Assembly: GCF_963676275.1 (NCBI RefSeq)
Contig: NZ_OY781091.1
Span: forward strand, 2,582,775 to 2,646,774
DNA length: 64,000 nucleotides
DNA from: an uncultured Cohaesibacter sp.
Lineage (GTDB): Bacteria; Pseudomonadota; Alphaproteobacteria; Rhizobiales; Cohaesibacteraceae
Direction of reading: 5' to 3'
Shown here: positions 25,655 through 34,405 of the stretch, one piece after another
Numbering within the stretch: the first letter of the stretch is position 1
Layout: each line of letters starts with the position of its first letter
Notes under the pieces: model-generated
Told to the model about the DNA's origin: nothing
Database searches by the model: none
What the model saw: only the letters and a program-made list of their open reading frames with translations
Made by a program: the position numbers and the translations under genes

Positions 25655-26309
25655 TCTTTCCCAGCATGATCTTGCCCATTCTCTGATCTGCTCAGTCTGT
25701 CTGATCTGGACCGCAAAGCGCCAGAGAGCCTAGAGGCACCATCAGAGGGGCCTGATCAGGCTTTACGCCCAATAGAAGCATGCGGCTTTCATGCCCATGC
25801 GAGCGGCCACTGTGGCCATTAGTGCCTTCCAATAACCTCCATCTTACCCAAAGCACTATTTCTCGCTAAGAAGGCTGATCTGGGCAAAGGAACGATACCG
25901 CTGCATATCAATGAGGGAAAAACGCCACTCGTTATGAATTCATTCATAATAATCCCACTAGAGTGAAGCCAATTCTCAGAGGGCGTAAACGGATCAGCCA
26001 GATCCAACATGATTCAAATTATCATCAAGGCCTTTTATCCTTTTGTTATAAAGGCTTGAATCTCTTTACAGCCACTCTTTCCCGATATTCTTCCTACAAA
26101 TTTTAGTTCCATAATATAGATTATGCGACTTTTCTATGTTGCGATTGACACTCAAACCGGCGCCCCATTTTCGCTTGCCCGATGCGAATTTCTGGCTTTG
26201 AAATGCCCCATCAACACCCCCGCTTTTATACGCGCACAAAAAAACCGCCAGATCGCTCCGGCGGCTTTCGTCCTGATAAAGTTTGCCAACAGCAGACCGA
26301 ACTGAAGCT
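25655..26309. other. Gene-poor interval of ~650 bp with palindromes
   Basis: No gene I can support. It contains a palindrome GCCTGATCAGGC (25750-25761), hairpins GCATG/CATGC (25778-25794) and GGCCA/TGGCC (25805-25817), a 63-codon - strand open frame (25819-26010) without a ribosome site or recognisable family, an AT-rich part near 26030-26130, and the mnmC-half terminator at 26238-26265. It may be a decayed region. Confidence 0.5.
26238..26265 (-). terminator. Rho-independent terminator of the FAD oxidoreductase gene
   Basis: On the - strand GGCGG... (from CCGCC 26245-26249 and GGCGG 26260-26264) forms a stem with a 10-nt loop, followed by seven Ts (A-run 26238-26244). It lies 45 bp past the stop of the gene ending at 26310. 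Confidence 0.85.
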
Positions 26310-27488
26310 CTATCGCTGCCCCCAGGCCTTGCCATTCAGATGGCTGGATGTCTCAAAGGAAGCCGGCAGTTTCAATGTCGGCTGCAAATTGGCGATCCGC
26401 TCCATTGAAACCTGCGCCAATGCGTGAGCCAGTCCGAAGCCGATCTTGAACCCTCCGGTGGCTGCGAAGATACTTTTCGAGCCCGGCAGAAAACCAATCA
26501 TCGGATCGCGCTTGGTCGCCTTGGGACGAATACCGGCCCATCGCTGCATGATCTCGGCACCCTCCAGCATCGGGCAAAGATTGAGTGCCTTGGCCCATAT
26601 TTCATCGCAACGCGCATCCGTGCTGTGTTCGTCGTCCCACTCTTCTTCAGTCGTGCTGCCGATAGCGCACACACCATCGTCATGCGGCACCACATAGACC
26701 GTGCGATCATAAAGCACTGGCAGTCCGGCTTTCTGGCCCACCTTGGCAATCAGTGCCTGACCTTTCACGCCAGATCCCAGCTCTTCCATGCCAGTCAACT
26801 GCTCGATCATCGGAAAGCTCTTGTATCCGGCAGCCAGCACGACCACACCGGCAGAAATCTTTTCGCCGCTCGCCAACGTCACCTCGGCGCCTTCGCCAAG
26901 ATCTTGTGTCGCAACGACCTCGGCATTCTCGATCAGCTTGCCTCCACGTTTGATGACCGACGCCTTAGCCGCCTCACAATAGGCCCTCGGATTGGCCCTT
27001 GCGGAAAAATTGTCAAATGCATAACCGAAGCTGCAGAGATCGGCATTCAACCAGCCGCCCATATCATCTTTCTCGAAGACCCTGTGATAATAGCCGGTCT
27101 CGCTACCATGCCAGAGAATTTCCGCTTCCTTGGAGCGCACTTCATGACGCTCTTTGAGATTTTCTGTACCGAGCGGTACAACGCGCCCGCAGCGGTCATA
27201 TCCAATCGACAAACCCGTCTCTTCCTCAAGTAGATTCTTAACTTCAGAAAGCTCTTTCAAAGCATTGAATTGAAATTCTTTTTTCTCATTCCATCTTTCC
27301 GACATATGCGGCAGAAGCGCCCCTAAAAGACCATAGCTGGCACCCTGCCCGATCTCTTGCTTGTCGATGAGCAAAACGCTCATACCTTGCCCCAGACAGG
27401 CTCTGGCAATGGAAAGACCAAACACGCCACCTCCAACAACGAGGCAGTCATAATGAGTTGACGTTTGGGTATTGAGAGGACTTGGCAT
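26310..27488 (-). CDS. FAD-dependent oxidoreductase, probable stand-alone MnmC oxidase half
   Basis: 392 residues of the DAO/glycine-oxidase fold. The Rossmann FAD motif is VVGGGVFGLSIARA near residue 20. The C-terminal GIRPKATKRDPMIGFLPG and ATGGFKIGFGLAHALA complete the FAD site. The gene is divergent from, and 106 bp away from, a free-standing MnmC methyltransferase domain. In E. coli these two activities are one protein (MnmC) that finishes mnm5s2U34 in tRNA. I infer that this is the oxidase part, which removes the carboxymethyl group of cmnm5U. A general amino-acid oxidase is the alternative. Confidence 0.65.
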   Translation of the reverse strand: MPSPLNTQTSTHYDCLVVGGGVFGLSIARACLGQGMSVLLIDKQEIGQGASYGLLGALLPHMSERWNEKKEFQFNALKELSEVKNLLEEETGLSIGYDRCGRVVPLGTENLKERHEVRSKEAEILWHGSETGYYHRVFEKDDMGGWLNADLCSFGYAFDNFSARANPRAYCEAAKASVIKRGGKLIENAEVVATQDLGEGAEVTLASGEKISAGVVVLAAGYKSFPMIEQLTGMEELGSGVKGQALIAKVGQKAGLPVLYDRTVYVVPHDDGVCAIGSTTEEEWDDEHSTDARCDEIWAKALNLCPMLEGAEIMQRWAGIRPKATKRDPMIGFLPGSKSIFAATGGFKIGFGLAHALAQVSMERIANLQPTLKLPASFETSSHLNGKAWGQR

Positions 27489-27594
27489 AGCTCATTTTTC
27501 TTCTTAGAAAGGAAGCGACAGGATGGCCAATGCCATCAAACCGGCTCCCATAGTTACGGTTGCCGTACCCTAATCGATCAAATGGAAAATTGAT

Positions 27595-28308
27595 ATGGAG
27601 AAGGCTCCCGAACTTGTCTGGCTGGACAATTTGACCCCAAAATCCACACGCTTCGACGACACCTATTACACGCGGGACAATGGGCTGGAAGAAACCCGCT
27701 ATGTCTTCATTGATGGCAATCGCTTGCCTCAGCGCTGGCTACAGGGTGAGCAAACCGCAATCGGAGAACTGGGTTTCGGCACCGGCCTCAATTTTCTGGC
27801 GACCTGGCAGAGCTGGCTCGATCACCAACCGGAAGCGAACAACACAAGTGCGCATCCTCTCGCCAGCCCCACGCTCACATTCATCTCTTTTGAGAAATAC
27901 CCATTGGACAAGCAGGATCTCGCCAAGGCTCTTTCTCCATGGCCGGAACTGAAGAACCTTTCAGAAAGACTGCTTGAGCTATGGCAGCCTGCATCGGACG
28001 GCTGGCAAGAGTTTCATTTCGGAGCCGTTACGTTACAGCTCTATATCGGCGATGCGATTGACGGCATCAAGACCATTCCTTTGCCTGTCGACGCATGGTT
28101 CCTTGATGGCTTCAATCCCAAAACCAACCCAGATCTCTGGTCTGAACCGCTGATGCAAGCCCTTCATCAGGCCTCAAGCCCCCATGCCACATTGGCCAGC
28201 TACACCGCCGCAGGATGGGTACGTCGCAATCTGCAATCAGCAGGTTTCTCCATTGCCAAGCGCAAAGGCTTTGGGCATAAACGGGACATGATCACCGGCA
28301 CAAGGTGA
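27595..28308 (+). CDS. mnmD: tRNA 5-methylaminomethyl-2-thiouridine methyltransferase (MnmD-type)
   Basis: 237 residues. SAM-dependent methyltransferase equal to the N-terminal half of MnmC (DUF752). Key segments: the SAM-binding GELGFGTGLNFL near residue 60, the WFLDGFNPKTNPDLWS catalytic loop, and ASYTAAGWVRRNLQSAGF near the C-terminus. It methylates nm5s2U to mnm5s2U at tRNA position 34. It lacks the FAD domain, and a candidate for that domain is encoded divergently next door. mazG follows 55 bp downstream on the same strand. Confidence 0.9.
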   Translation: MEKAPELVWLDNLTPKSTRFDDTYYTRDNGLEETRYVFIDGNRLPQRWLQGEQTAIGELGFGTGLNFLATWQSWLDHQPEANNTSAHPLASPTLTFISFEKYPLDKQDLAKALSPWPELKNLSERLLELWQPASDGWQEFHFGAVTLQLYIGDAIDGIKTIPLPVDAWFLDGFNPKTNPDLWSEPLMQALHQASSPHATLASYTAAGWVRRNLQSAGFSIAKRKGFGHKRDMITGTR

Positions 28309-28363
28309 GTCCTCGACCAGCCCCCAAAAGCACCCGACCTCAAATAATTCCCGAGTTTCCAAT

Positions 28364-29209
28364 ATGACCCTTCAACCTTCTCGCGACATCGCAACACTCC
28401 TTGAAATCATGACCCGCCTTCGCGACAAGGAGACCGGTTGCCCATGGGACATTGAGCAGGATTTTGCCTCGATCATTCCCTACACCATCGAGGAAGCCTA
28501 TGAAGTGCAGGATGCCATCGAGCGGAATGATCTCTATGACATGCGGGACGAATTGGGCGACCTTCTTCTTCAGGTGGTTTTTCATGCCCAGATGGCAAGA
28601 GAGATGGACGATCATCCTGCCAGCTTCGACTTTGGCGACGTTGTCATGGCAGTGACCAAGAAAATGCTACGCAGGCACCCTCATGTCTTTGGCGACAAGG
28701 AAGCCCGCACAAAAGGCATGGTGCGTCAGGCATGGGAAGCCATCAAATCGGAGGAAAAAGCCGAACGCGCAAAAGAAAGAGAAGCGCTTGGGCTCGTTGA
28801 AAAGGACAAGACCTTTCTGGATTCCGTCCCCCGCGGCATGCCCGCAATGAAGGCCGCCGTCAAACTGCAAAAGCAAGCCAGCAAGGTCGGCTTTGACTGG
28901 AATGATCCGCTTCTCGTGCTCGACAAGATTGCTGAAGAAGTCGAGGAAGTCCGCGCCGAACTCATAGACCATGAGCTGGATGAAAAGGCAATTCGCAACG
29001 AAATCGGCGACCTGCTCTTTGCGGTAGCCAATCTGGCCCGTCATCTCAATGTCGATCCGGACGAGGCTCTGGCCTATACCAACCAGAAATTCCGTGATCG
29101 CTTCGGTCATATTGAAAGCGAACTCACGGAGCGCGGCGAAAGCCTCGAACAGGCTACGCTCGATCAAATGGAAGAACTCTGGCAGGAAGCCAAGAACGAA
29201 CGCGATTGA
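28364..29209 (+). CDS. mazG: Nucleoside triphosphate pyrophosphohydrolase MazG
   Basis: 281 residues with two MazG domains, the full-length form that cleaves NTPs to NMPs and lowers stress-related nucleotide pools. Each domain shows the acidic Mg-binding helix pair: IEEAYEVQDAI with DELGDLLLQ in the first, VEEVRAEL with NEIGDLLFAVANL in the second. The start MTLQPSRDIATLLEIMTRLR and CPWDIEQ motif are typical. It converges on hflX; the 113-bp gap has no strong terminator that I can see. Confidence 0.95.
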   Translation: MTLQPSRDIATLLEIMTRLRDKETGCPWDIEQDFASIIPYTIEEAYEVQDAIERNDLYDMRDELGDLLLQVVFHAQMAREMDDHPASFDFGDVVMAVTKKMLRRHPHVFGDKEARTKGMVRQAWEAIKSEEKAERAKEREALGLVEKDKTFLDSVPRGMPAMKAAVKLQKQASKVGFDWNDPLLVLDKIAEEVEEVRAELIDHELDEKAIRNEIGDLLFAVANLARHLNVDPDEALAYTNQKFRDRFGHIESELTERGESLEQATLDQMEELWQEAKNERD

Positions 29210-29322
29210 TCGCCGCCAGCCACGTCGCCCACCAGCTCCAAGCCGTAGCGCATATGGGCCCTGCGGGCGAAGACACCGGCAAATAAAATCAATAAAGAGA
29301 TGGCAATGGCTTTGCCAGGCGC

Positions 29323-30720
29323 TTAGTCTACATCAAAGCGGTTGCGCAATTCCGCCTGAAGCTTGTCCTGCGCGCGCACATGCAGCTCGATACCTTCTTC
29401 CCCGTCGGTTCTGTCCAGAACGTCACAATGGCGATAGAGCCAGGCCAGCCCCTCCCCATCGGAGAAACCGAGATGCAAGGTCAGGACATTATCACCCTCG
29501 GCGATCTTTTCCTCGATCTCGGCAAGAAGCAGGTCCGTCCCCTGCCCTGAAACGGCAGAAACAGCGACTGGCTGCAGCTGACCCGTGGCAAGCGAAGGCT
29601 GCTGCGTGGCCGCGCGTTCAAGCACCGTCTGCCTTTCCTCCTCGGGCAGCAGGTCAATCTTGTTCCAGACCTCGATCACCCGAGGGTCTTCGTCGATCTC
29701 GATACCGAGATCATGCAGCACATTGGCCACATCTTCCGCCTGGGCATTGGTATCCTCATGCACGATATCACGCACATGCAAGATCACATCCGCTTCCAGC
29801 ACTTCCTCAAGCGTCGCCCGGAAAGCAGCGATCAGATGGGTTGGCAGATCGGAAATGAAGCCCACCGTATCCGACAGGATAACCGGACGTCCATGCGGCA
29901 GCACCATCGTTCTCAATGTCGGATCAAGGGTCGCAAACAAAAGATCCTTTGCGAAGATCCCGGCTCCGGTCAACTTGTTGAACAGGGTTGATTTGCCCGC
30001 GTTGGTATAGCCTACGAGCGCAACGATGGGATGGGGAACCTTCTGCCGGTTGGAGCGATGCAGGCCGCGCGTGCGCCGTACCTGTTCGAGATCCTTCTCG
30101 AGCCGGTTGATCTTTTCCTGAAGCGCTCTGCGGTCAGCTTCGATCTGGGTTTCACCGGGGCCACCCATGAAGCCGATACCACCGCGCTGCCTTTCCAGAT
30201 GCGTCCAGCTGCGCACCAGCCGGCCCTTCTGATAGTTCAGATGCGCCAGCTCAACCTGCAGACGACCTTCCTTGGTCTGCGCGCGGCGTCCGAAAATCTC
30301 GAGAATGAGCCCGGTTCTGTCAAGAACCTTGCTATCCCATTCCTTCTCCAGATTGCGCTGCTGGATCGGTGAAAGCGGATGATCGATAATGATCAGATCG
30401 ACCTTTTCCCGGTCGATGATCTCCCAGATATCTTCCAGCTTGCCCTTGCCGATCAGGGTTGAAGGCCGAATGGCGTTCAGCGGAACGCGCAAAACATCAA
30501 CCACATCCAGCTCAATGGCCGCAGCAAGACCGGCGGCTTCTTCAAGCCGCGCTTCATCGGTGCGCCGGATGACACGGCCATCCGTAGCGGCCTTATTCTG
30601 CAAATGCTGGGAAAGAATTGGAACGAGAACGAGCGCACGCGTAGCCACAGCCCCGCGCTCAATCATTTTGTGCGCACGTTTCTTCTGTTCCAGCTCTTCA
30701 AATTCGTCTGAATCTGACAA
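29323..30720 (-). CDS. hflX: GTPase HflX
   Basis: 465 residues. Ribosome-associated GTPase that splits stalled ribosomes. G-domain motifs: GYTNAGKSTLFNKL (G1), DTVGFISDLP (G3), NKIDLL (G4). N-terminal HflX domain includes GKGKLEDI and DHPLSPIQQRNLE, then the Arg/Gln-rich linker with GPGETQIEADRR. The only upstream start is TTG at 30720, directly after the hfq stop (TGATTG), with GAAGG just before it, so translation is probably coupled to hfq. The hfq-hflX pair is widely conserved. Confidence 0.95.
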   Translation of the reverse strand: MSDSDEFEELEQKKRAHKMIERGAVATRALVLVPILSQHLQNKAATDGRVIRRTDEARLEEAAGLAAAIELDVVDVLRVPLNAIRPSTLIGKGKLEDIWEIIDREKVDLIIIDHPLSPIQQRNLEKEWDSKVLDRTGLILEIFGRRAQTKEGRLQVELAHLNYQKGRLVRSWTHLERQRGGIGFMGGPGETQIEADRRALQEKINRLEKDLEQVRRTRGLHRSNRQKVPHPIVALVGYTNAGKSTLFNKLTGAGIFAKDLLFATLDPTLRTMVLPHGRPVILSDTVGFISDLPTHLIAAFRATLEEVLEADVILHVRDIVHEDTNAQAEDVANVLHDLGIEIDEDPRVIEVWNKIDLLPEEERQTVLERAATQQPSLATGQLQPVAVSAVSGQGTDLLLAEIEEKIAEGDNVLTLHLGFSDGEGLAWLYRHCDVLDRTDGEEGIELHVRAQDKLQAELRNRFDVD

Positions 30721-30975
30721 TCAGCCTTCAGCCTTTTCGCCAGTTTCGCCACCTTCAAACAGTGTCAAAGGACCGTTTGGCATGATGGTCGAGATTGCAT
30801 GCTTGTAAACCAGCTGCGAGTGACCATCACGACGCAGAAGCACGCAGAAATTGTCAAACCAGGTGACAACACCCTGCAACTTAACGCCATTGACCAGAAA
30901 AATGGTCAAAGGGGTCTTTGTTTTTCTGACATGATTGAGAAAGGTATCTTGGAGGTTCTGGGCTCGTTCTGCCAT
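30721..30975 (-). CDS. hfq: RNA chaperone Hfq
   Basis: 84 residues. Hexameric Sm-like protein that pairs small RNAs with mRNAs. Sm1 region includes [19 protein letters not shown] and [15 protein letters not shown]; Sm2 includes the YKHAIS motif ([11 protein letters not shown]). The C-terminal tail is short, as usual in Alphaproteobacteria. Ribosome site GGCAGGACAC precedes the ATG. It is followed without a gap by hflX and preceded by a 347-bp gap that may carry its promoter. Confidence 0.98.
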   Translation of the reverse strand: MAERAQNLQDTFLNHVRKTKTPLTIFLVNGVKLQGVVTWFDNFCVLLRRDGHSQLVYKHAISTIMPNGPLTLFEGGETGEKAEG

Positions 30976-31322
30976 GTGTCCTGCCTTATTTTCTTTTAAT
31001 TCAACACTCGGTCCTGTTTAAACCTAGTCTGAACCATCAGTATGACGTAGTCCGAAAGATTAAACCAGCCTAAGCGTCACTCTTTTACAAAAGCATAGCC
31101 ATGAAGCTGGCATTGTCCACATATCTTGGGGGAAAAGGATGTATGATTGCTCGGCTGCCCCCCACAAACCGCCTATGCAATCTCACGATCAAACACAAGA
31201 GTATCAGTGATAACGATTCTCAGGCTTACAGTTTAACCAAAACCGCCCAGTTGCCAAGACGCAATCGCAACCAATTCCTGCAATCATACCAAAAACCAAC
31301 CATTGTGTTATAAAATAAAGTA
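30976..31322. other. Intergenic region upstream of hfq
   Basis: 347 bp between trkH and hfq (both - strand). AT-rich with no supported gene. It should contain the hfq promoter on the - strand, but I could not find a convincing -35/-10 pair. No clear terminator follows trkH, so read-through into hfq is possible. A loose GGGGG/CCCCC pairing near 31130-31165 is noted only. Confidence 0.45.
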
Positions 31323-32786
31323 CTATCTGTACCAAAATTTGAAATTTAATGCACCAAGCAACACAACGATCTCGACTCGACCGATCAACATCGTGCCTGC
31401 GAGCGCATATTTCACGATCGGTTCCATTTCGAAATAGCTCGGCCAGTCAGCCGTCGGCACCCAGCTGGTGCTGTAAAGAGGCCCGATATTGGCAAAGCTG
31501 GAAATGGTGGCAATAAGCCCGGCTTCCAGATAGCCGGTATTGATGGTGACCATTCCCGTCACCACCGCGATCAGAATGATCGACAGCAACAGCGACGTCC
31601 AGACGCCAACCATGAACTGGATGGTCGGCTTGGTCTGGCCAATCCAGCCCTTGCGAATCTTGTTGGGATGAACCAGACGGCTCACCTCGCTGATGAGCTG
31701 CATGAACAGAGCCACCATGCGATAGATCTTCAATCCGCCAGAAGTGGAAAAGGACGTCGCCCCGACCATCGCGATGGAGATGACCAGCAGACCGGGAAAG
31801 ACCGTCACATCGGCATGGCGCAACTCGAAACCAGTCGTTGAAATCAGCGAAACAGCGGCAAAAAATCCCTGCCGCAACGCCGCCCCCGGCGCAAGCACGC
31901 TGGCCCCACCGGCCAGTTGAAACAGCGTAATGGAATAGAATAACCCCGCAATCAGCATCAGAATGAAGAGTATGTAGCTCTCTCTATGCTCAACAAGGAA
32001 ACGCAATTTGTTGCGCACCGCCATGCGGTGCCAGACGATGCTGGAGGAGCCGGCAACCATCCCCATCGCGATGATCAGCTCGGCCCGATGATTGTTGTAA
32101 TGCTCGCCGATCGAACCATCCACGGGCATGAAGCCGCCGGTCGAAATGGTCGAGAAGGCAAGGCATGTGGCATCAAAGGCAGGAATGCCAACCAGCACCA
32201 GCAGAATGGCAAGGGTCAGCGTGACCAGCCCGTAGGCTGTTCCGATCTGGCGCAGAACGTTGAAAGTCCAACCGATTTCCTCACCCAGACTCTGCTCCTT
32301 GAACTTGCTGTAAGTGTCGCGAATAACGCCAACACCACTGGGTGCCAACACCAGAAGAAAACTCAACAGCGTCAGAAAACCGCCAAACCATTGCAGGATC
32401 GCCCGCCAGAAAATGATCGCCTTGGGCACATTCTCCAACGTCGAAAGGATCGTGGCCCCTGTTGTACTGATCCCGGAAGCCGCTTCGAAAAAGGCATCGA
32501 CCCGATCCATCTGCCCAGAAAGCACGAAGGGAAAGGCTCCTGCGACTGGCAAGACCAGCCATGCCAGCACGCACAGCAGAAAGGTTTGCTGATTGACCAT
32601 CTCCTTTTCCTGCCCGCGCAAGGCAAAATAAACCCCGCCGGAGAGAAAACCGGTCAGACCGGACGTCAATAGAAATCCTTCCGCCAACCCCGTATCACCA
32701 GAGCTGAGCGCAACCAGCGCGGTGGGCAGCATAAGCCCCCCGAGTGCCCCCAGCAAAATGGATAGATAATAGAGAATAGCGGTCAT
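31323..32786 (-). CDS. trkH: Potassium uptake protein TrkH (channel subunit)
   Basis: 487 residues, about ten hydrophobic segments. Inner-membrane K+-conducting subunit of the Trk system. The four pseudo-repeat filter regions are recognisable: AASGISTTGATIL, LAFSTISTGGFMP, SLISTTGFELRH and SSFANIGPLY. Partner of TrkA, encoded immediately upstream (22 bp). Together they take up K+ and link to the NtrYX system by gene order. The last codons end in NFKFWYR. Confidence 0.95.
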   Translation of the reverse strand: MTAILYYLSILLGALGGLMLPTALVALSSGDTGLAEGFLLTSGLTGFLSGGVYFALRGQEKEMVNQQTFLLCVLAWLVLPVAGAFPFVLSGQMDRVDAFFEAASGISTTGATILSTLENVPKAIIFWRAILQWFGGFLTLLSFLLVLAPSGVGVIRDTYSKFKEQSLGEEIGWTFNVLRQIGTAYGLVTLTLAILLVLVGIPAFDATCLAFSTISTGGFMPVDGSIGEHYNNHRAELIIAMGMVAGSSSIVWHRMAVRNKLRFLVEHRESYILFILMLIAGLFYSITLFQLAGGASVLAPGAALRQGFFAAVSLISTTGFELRHADVTVFPGLLVISIAMVGATSFSTSGGLKIYRMVALFMQLISEVSRLVHPNKIRKGWIGQTKPTIQFMVGVWTSLLLSIILIAVVTGMVTINTGYLEAGLIATISSFANIGPLYSTSWVPTADWPSYFEMEPIVKYALAGTMLIGRVEIVVLLGALNFKFWYR

Positions 32787-32808
32787 CAGCGCGCGGCCTC
32801 AATCCGGA

Positions 32809-34185
32809 TCAGAAAAATTCAAAGCTGACGCGGAACAGCAATTCCACCTGTTTCACGCGATCGGCAAGAGCGAAGAGAATGACCCGGTCACCCGCCTGAA
32901 TGGTGGTGTTGCCATCTGGCATCAAAACCGCATTGCGCCGGAAAATCGCGCCGACACGAACCCCTTCGGGAAACTCGACACTCCGCAAGGGCCGCCCAAC
33001 CAACGGCGACGTTTCCAGCGCTTCCGCCTCGATCCCCTCGGCCGCCCCATCTTCAACCGCATGAACGCCGCGAATGCGCCCTCGGCGCACATGCTGCAAA
33101 ATCTTGGAAATGGTAACAGAACGCGGATTGACGTTGGAATCGATCCCCAGATCATGCACCAGATCGGAATAGTGGGAGTCGTTGAGCAGTGCCATGGTGC
33201 GCGCGCAGCCAAGGCGCTTGGCCATGGCACAACTGAGAATATTCACCTGATCATTGTTGGTCAGGGCAATCATCGTATCAGCTTCGCGAACATCGGCTTC
33301 CTTCAGGATATCCTGATCAAGCGCGCTGCCCTGCAATACGATCGTATCGTCGAAATCATTGGCGATTTTGATGGCGCGATCACGATCAAGCTCGATAACC
33401 TTTGCCCTCGTGCGCTTTCGGCGCTCCTCGATCGCCAGAGCAACATAGCGCCCGATATTGCCACCACCGGCAATGACAACCTTGTTGGCCTGATCTTCAT
33501 CATGACCGAAAATGCTCAATGTACGCCAGACCTGTTCGCGAGCCACCACCACATAGGCCAGATCCCCGGCCTGCAGGTGATCCTCGGCATGAGGCACATA
33601 GAGCTGGCCATCGCGCCGGATACCGACAACCACCGCTTTGAGATCAGGAAACAGCTCGGTCAACTGGCGCAGCGGCGTATCAACCACCGGGCATTCTTCC
33701 TCACAGGAGATCGCAATCATCAGCACTTCGCCATCAGCAAAGCGCACCGTATCTTCCGCCCCGGGCATCGCCATGCGTGACAACACCATTTCACCGACTT
33801 CCACTTCAGGAGAAATGATCACATCGATGGGCAAATGCTCACGCGAGAAAAGATCGGCATAATGCTTTTCAAGATAGGACTGGGCGCGAACGCGCGCGAC
33901 CTTGGTGGGGACATTGAAAATGGAATGGGCAACCTGACAGGCCACCATATTGACCTCATCATACAGCGTCACCGCGATGATCATGTCGGCTTCCTTGGCG
34001 CCAGCCCGCGCCAGAATATCGGGATGGGCGCCATGCCCCACATAGCCCCGAACATCAAGCGTATCGCGAATGGCGGCCACCAGCTGCGGAGAACTGTCAA
34101 TGACGGTAACATCATTCTGTTCGGATGACAGATGTTTGGCGATGCCATAGCCCACCTGCCCTGCGCCACAAATCACCACTTTCAT
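32809..34185 (-). CDS. trkA: Trk system regulatory protein TrkA
   Basis: 458 residues from ATG 34185, the same length as E. coli TrkA; a TTG two codons earlier is less likely. Cytoplasmic NAD(H)-binding gate of TrkH. Two RCK_N-RCK_C units: first Rossmann motif ICGAGQVGYGIAKHL at the N-terminus, second VVIAGGGNIGRYVALAI near residue 235, each followed by a TrkA_C beta domain. Located between ntrX and trkH in the conserved cluster. Confidence 0.95.
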   Translation of the reverse strand: MKVVICGAGQVGYGIAKHLSSEQNDVTVIDSSPQLVAAIRDTLDVRGYVGHGAHPDILARAGAKEADMIIAVTLYDEVNMVACQVAHSIFNVPTKVARVRAQSYLEKHYADLFSREHLPIDVIISPEVEVGEMVLSRMAMPGAEDTVRFADGEVLMIAISCEEECPVVDTPLRQLTELFPDLKAVVVGIRRDGQLYVPHAEDHLQAGDLAYVVVAREQVWRTLSIFGHDEDQANKVVIAGGGNIGRYVALAIEERRKRTRAKVIELDRDRAIKIANDFDDTIVLQGSALDQDILKEADVREADTMIALTNNDQVNILSCAMAKRLGCARTMALLNDSHYSDLVHDLGIDSNVNPRSVTISKILQHVRRGRIRGVHAVEDGAAEGIEAEALETSPLVGRPLRSVEFPEGVRVGAIFRRNAVLMPDGNTTIQAGDRVILFALADRVKQVELLFRVSFEFF

Positions 34186-34405
34186 AACCAACCGCTTTCA
34201 TCTTTGGCCTTGCAGTATGCGCAAAAACCTTGCGCATTGAAGCCGAGAACCTGCATTTGAACCGAACCGGCAGATGCCGCCAGCCAGAAACATATCCGGC
34301 CTTTATTGCATATTCCAATCAGGATCCCAATGACAGAAACGCATAGCCCCCTTCTGAGGAGAAGGCAAGTGACCCGTTTTCATCCGGTAGCCTCGCCATA
34401 GCGGG

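Noticed and set aside
25819..26010. 63-codon - strand frame in the gene-poor interval
   Set aside because: No ribosome site and no recognisable family; kept only as a possible remnant.
26123..26305. 60-codon + strand frame
   Set aside because: Runs through the terminator of the convergent gene and has no family resemblance.
31101..31313. 70-codon + strand frame upstream of hfq
   Set aside because: No ribosome site or family resemblance, opposite to all neighbouring genes.
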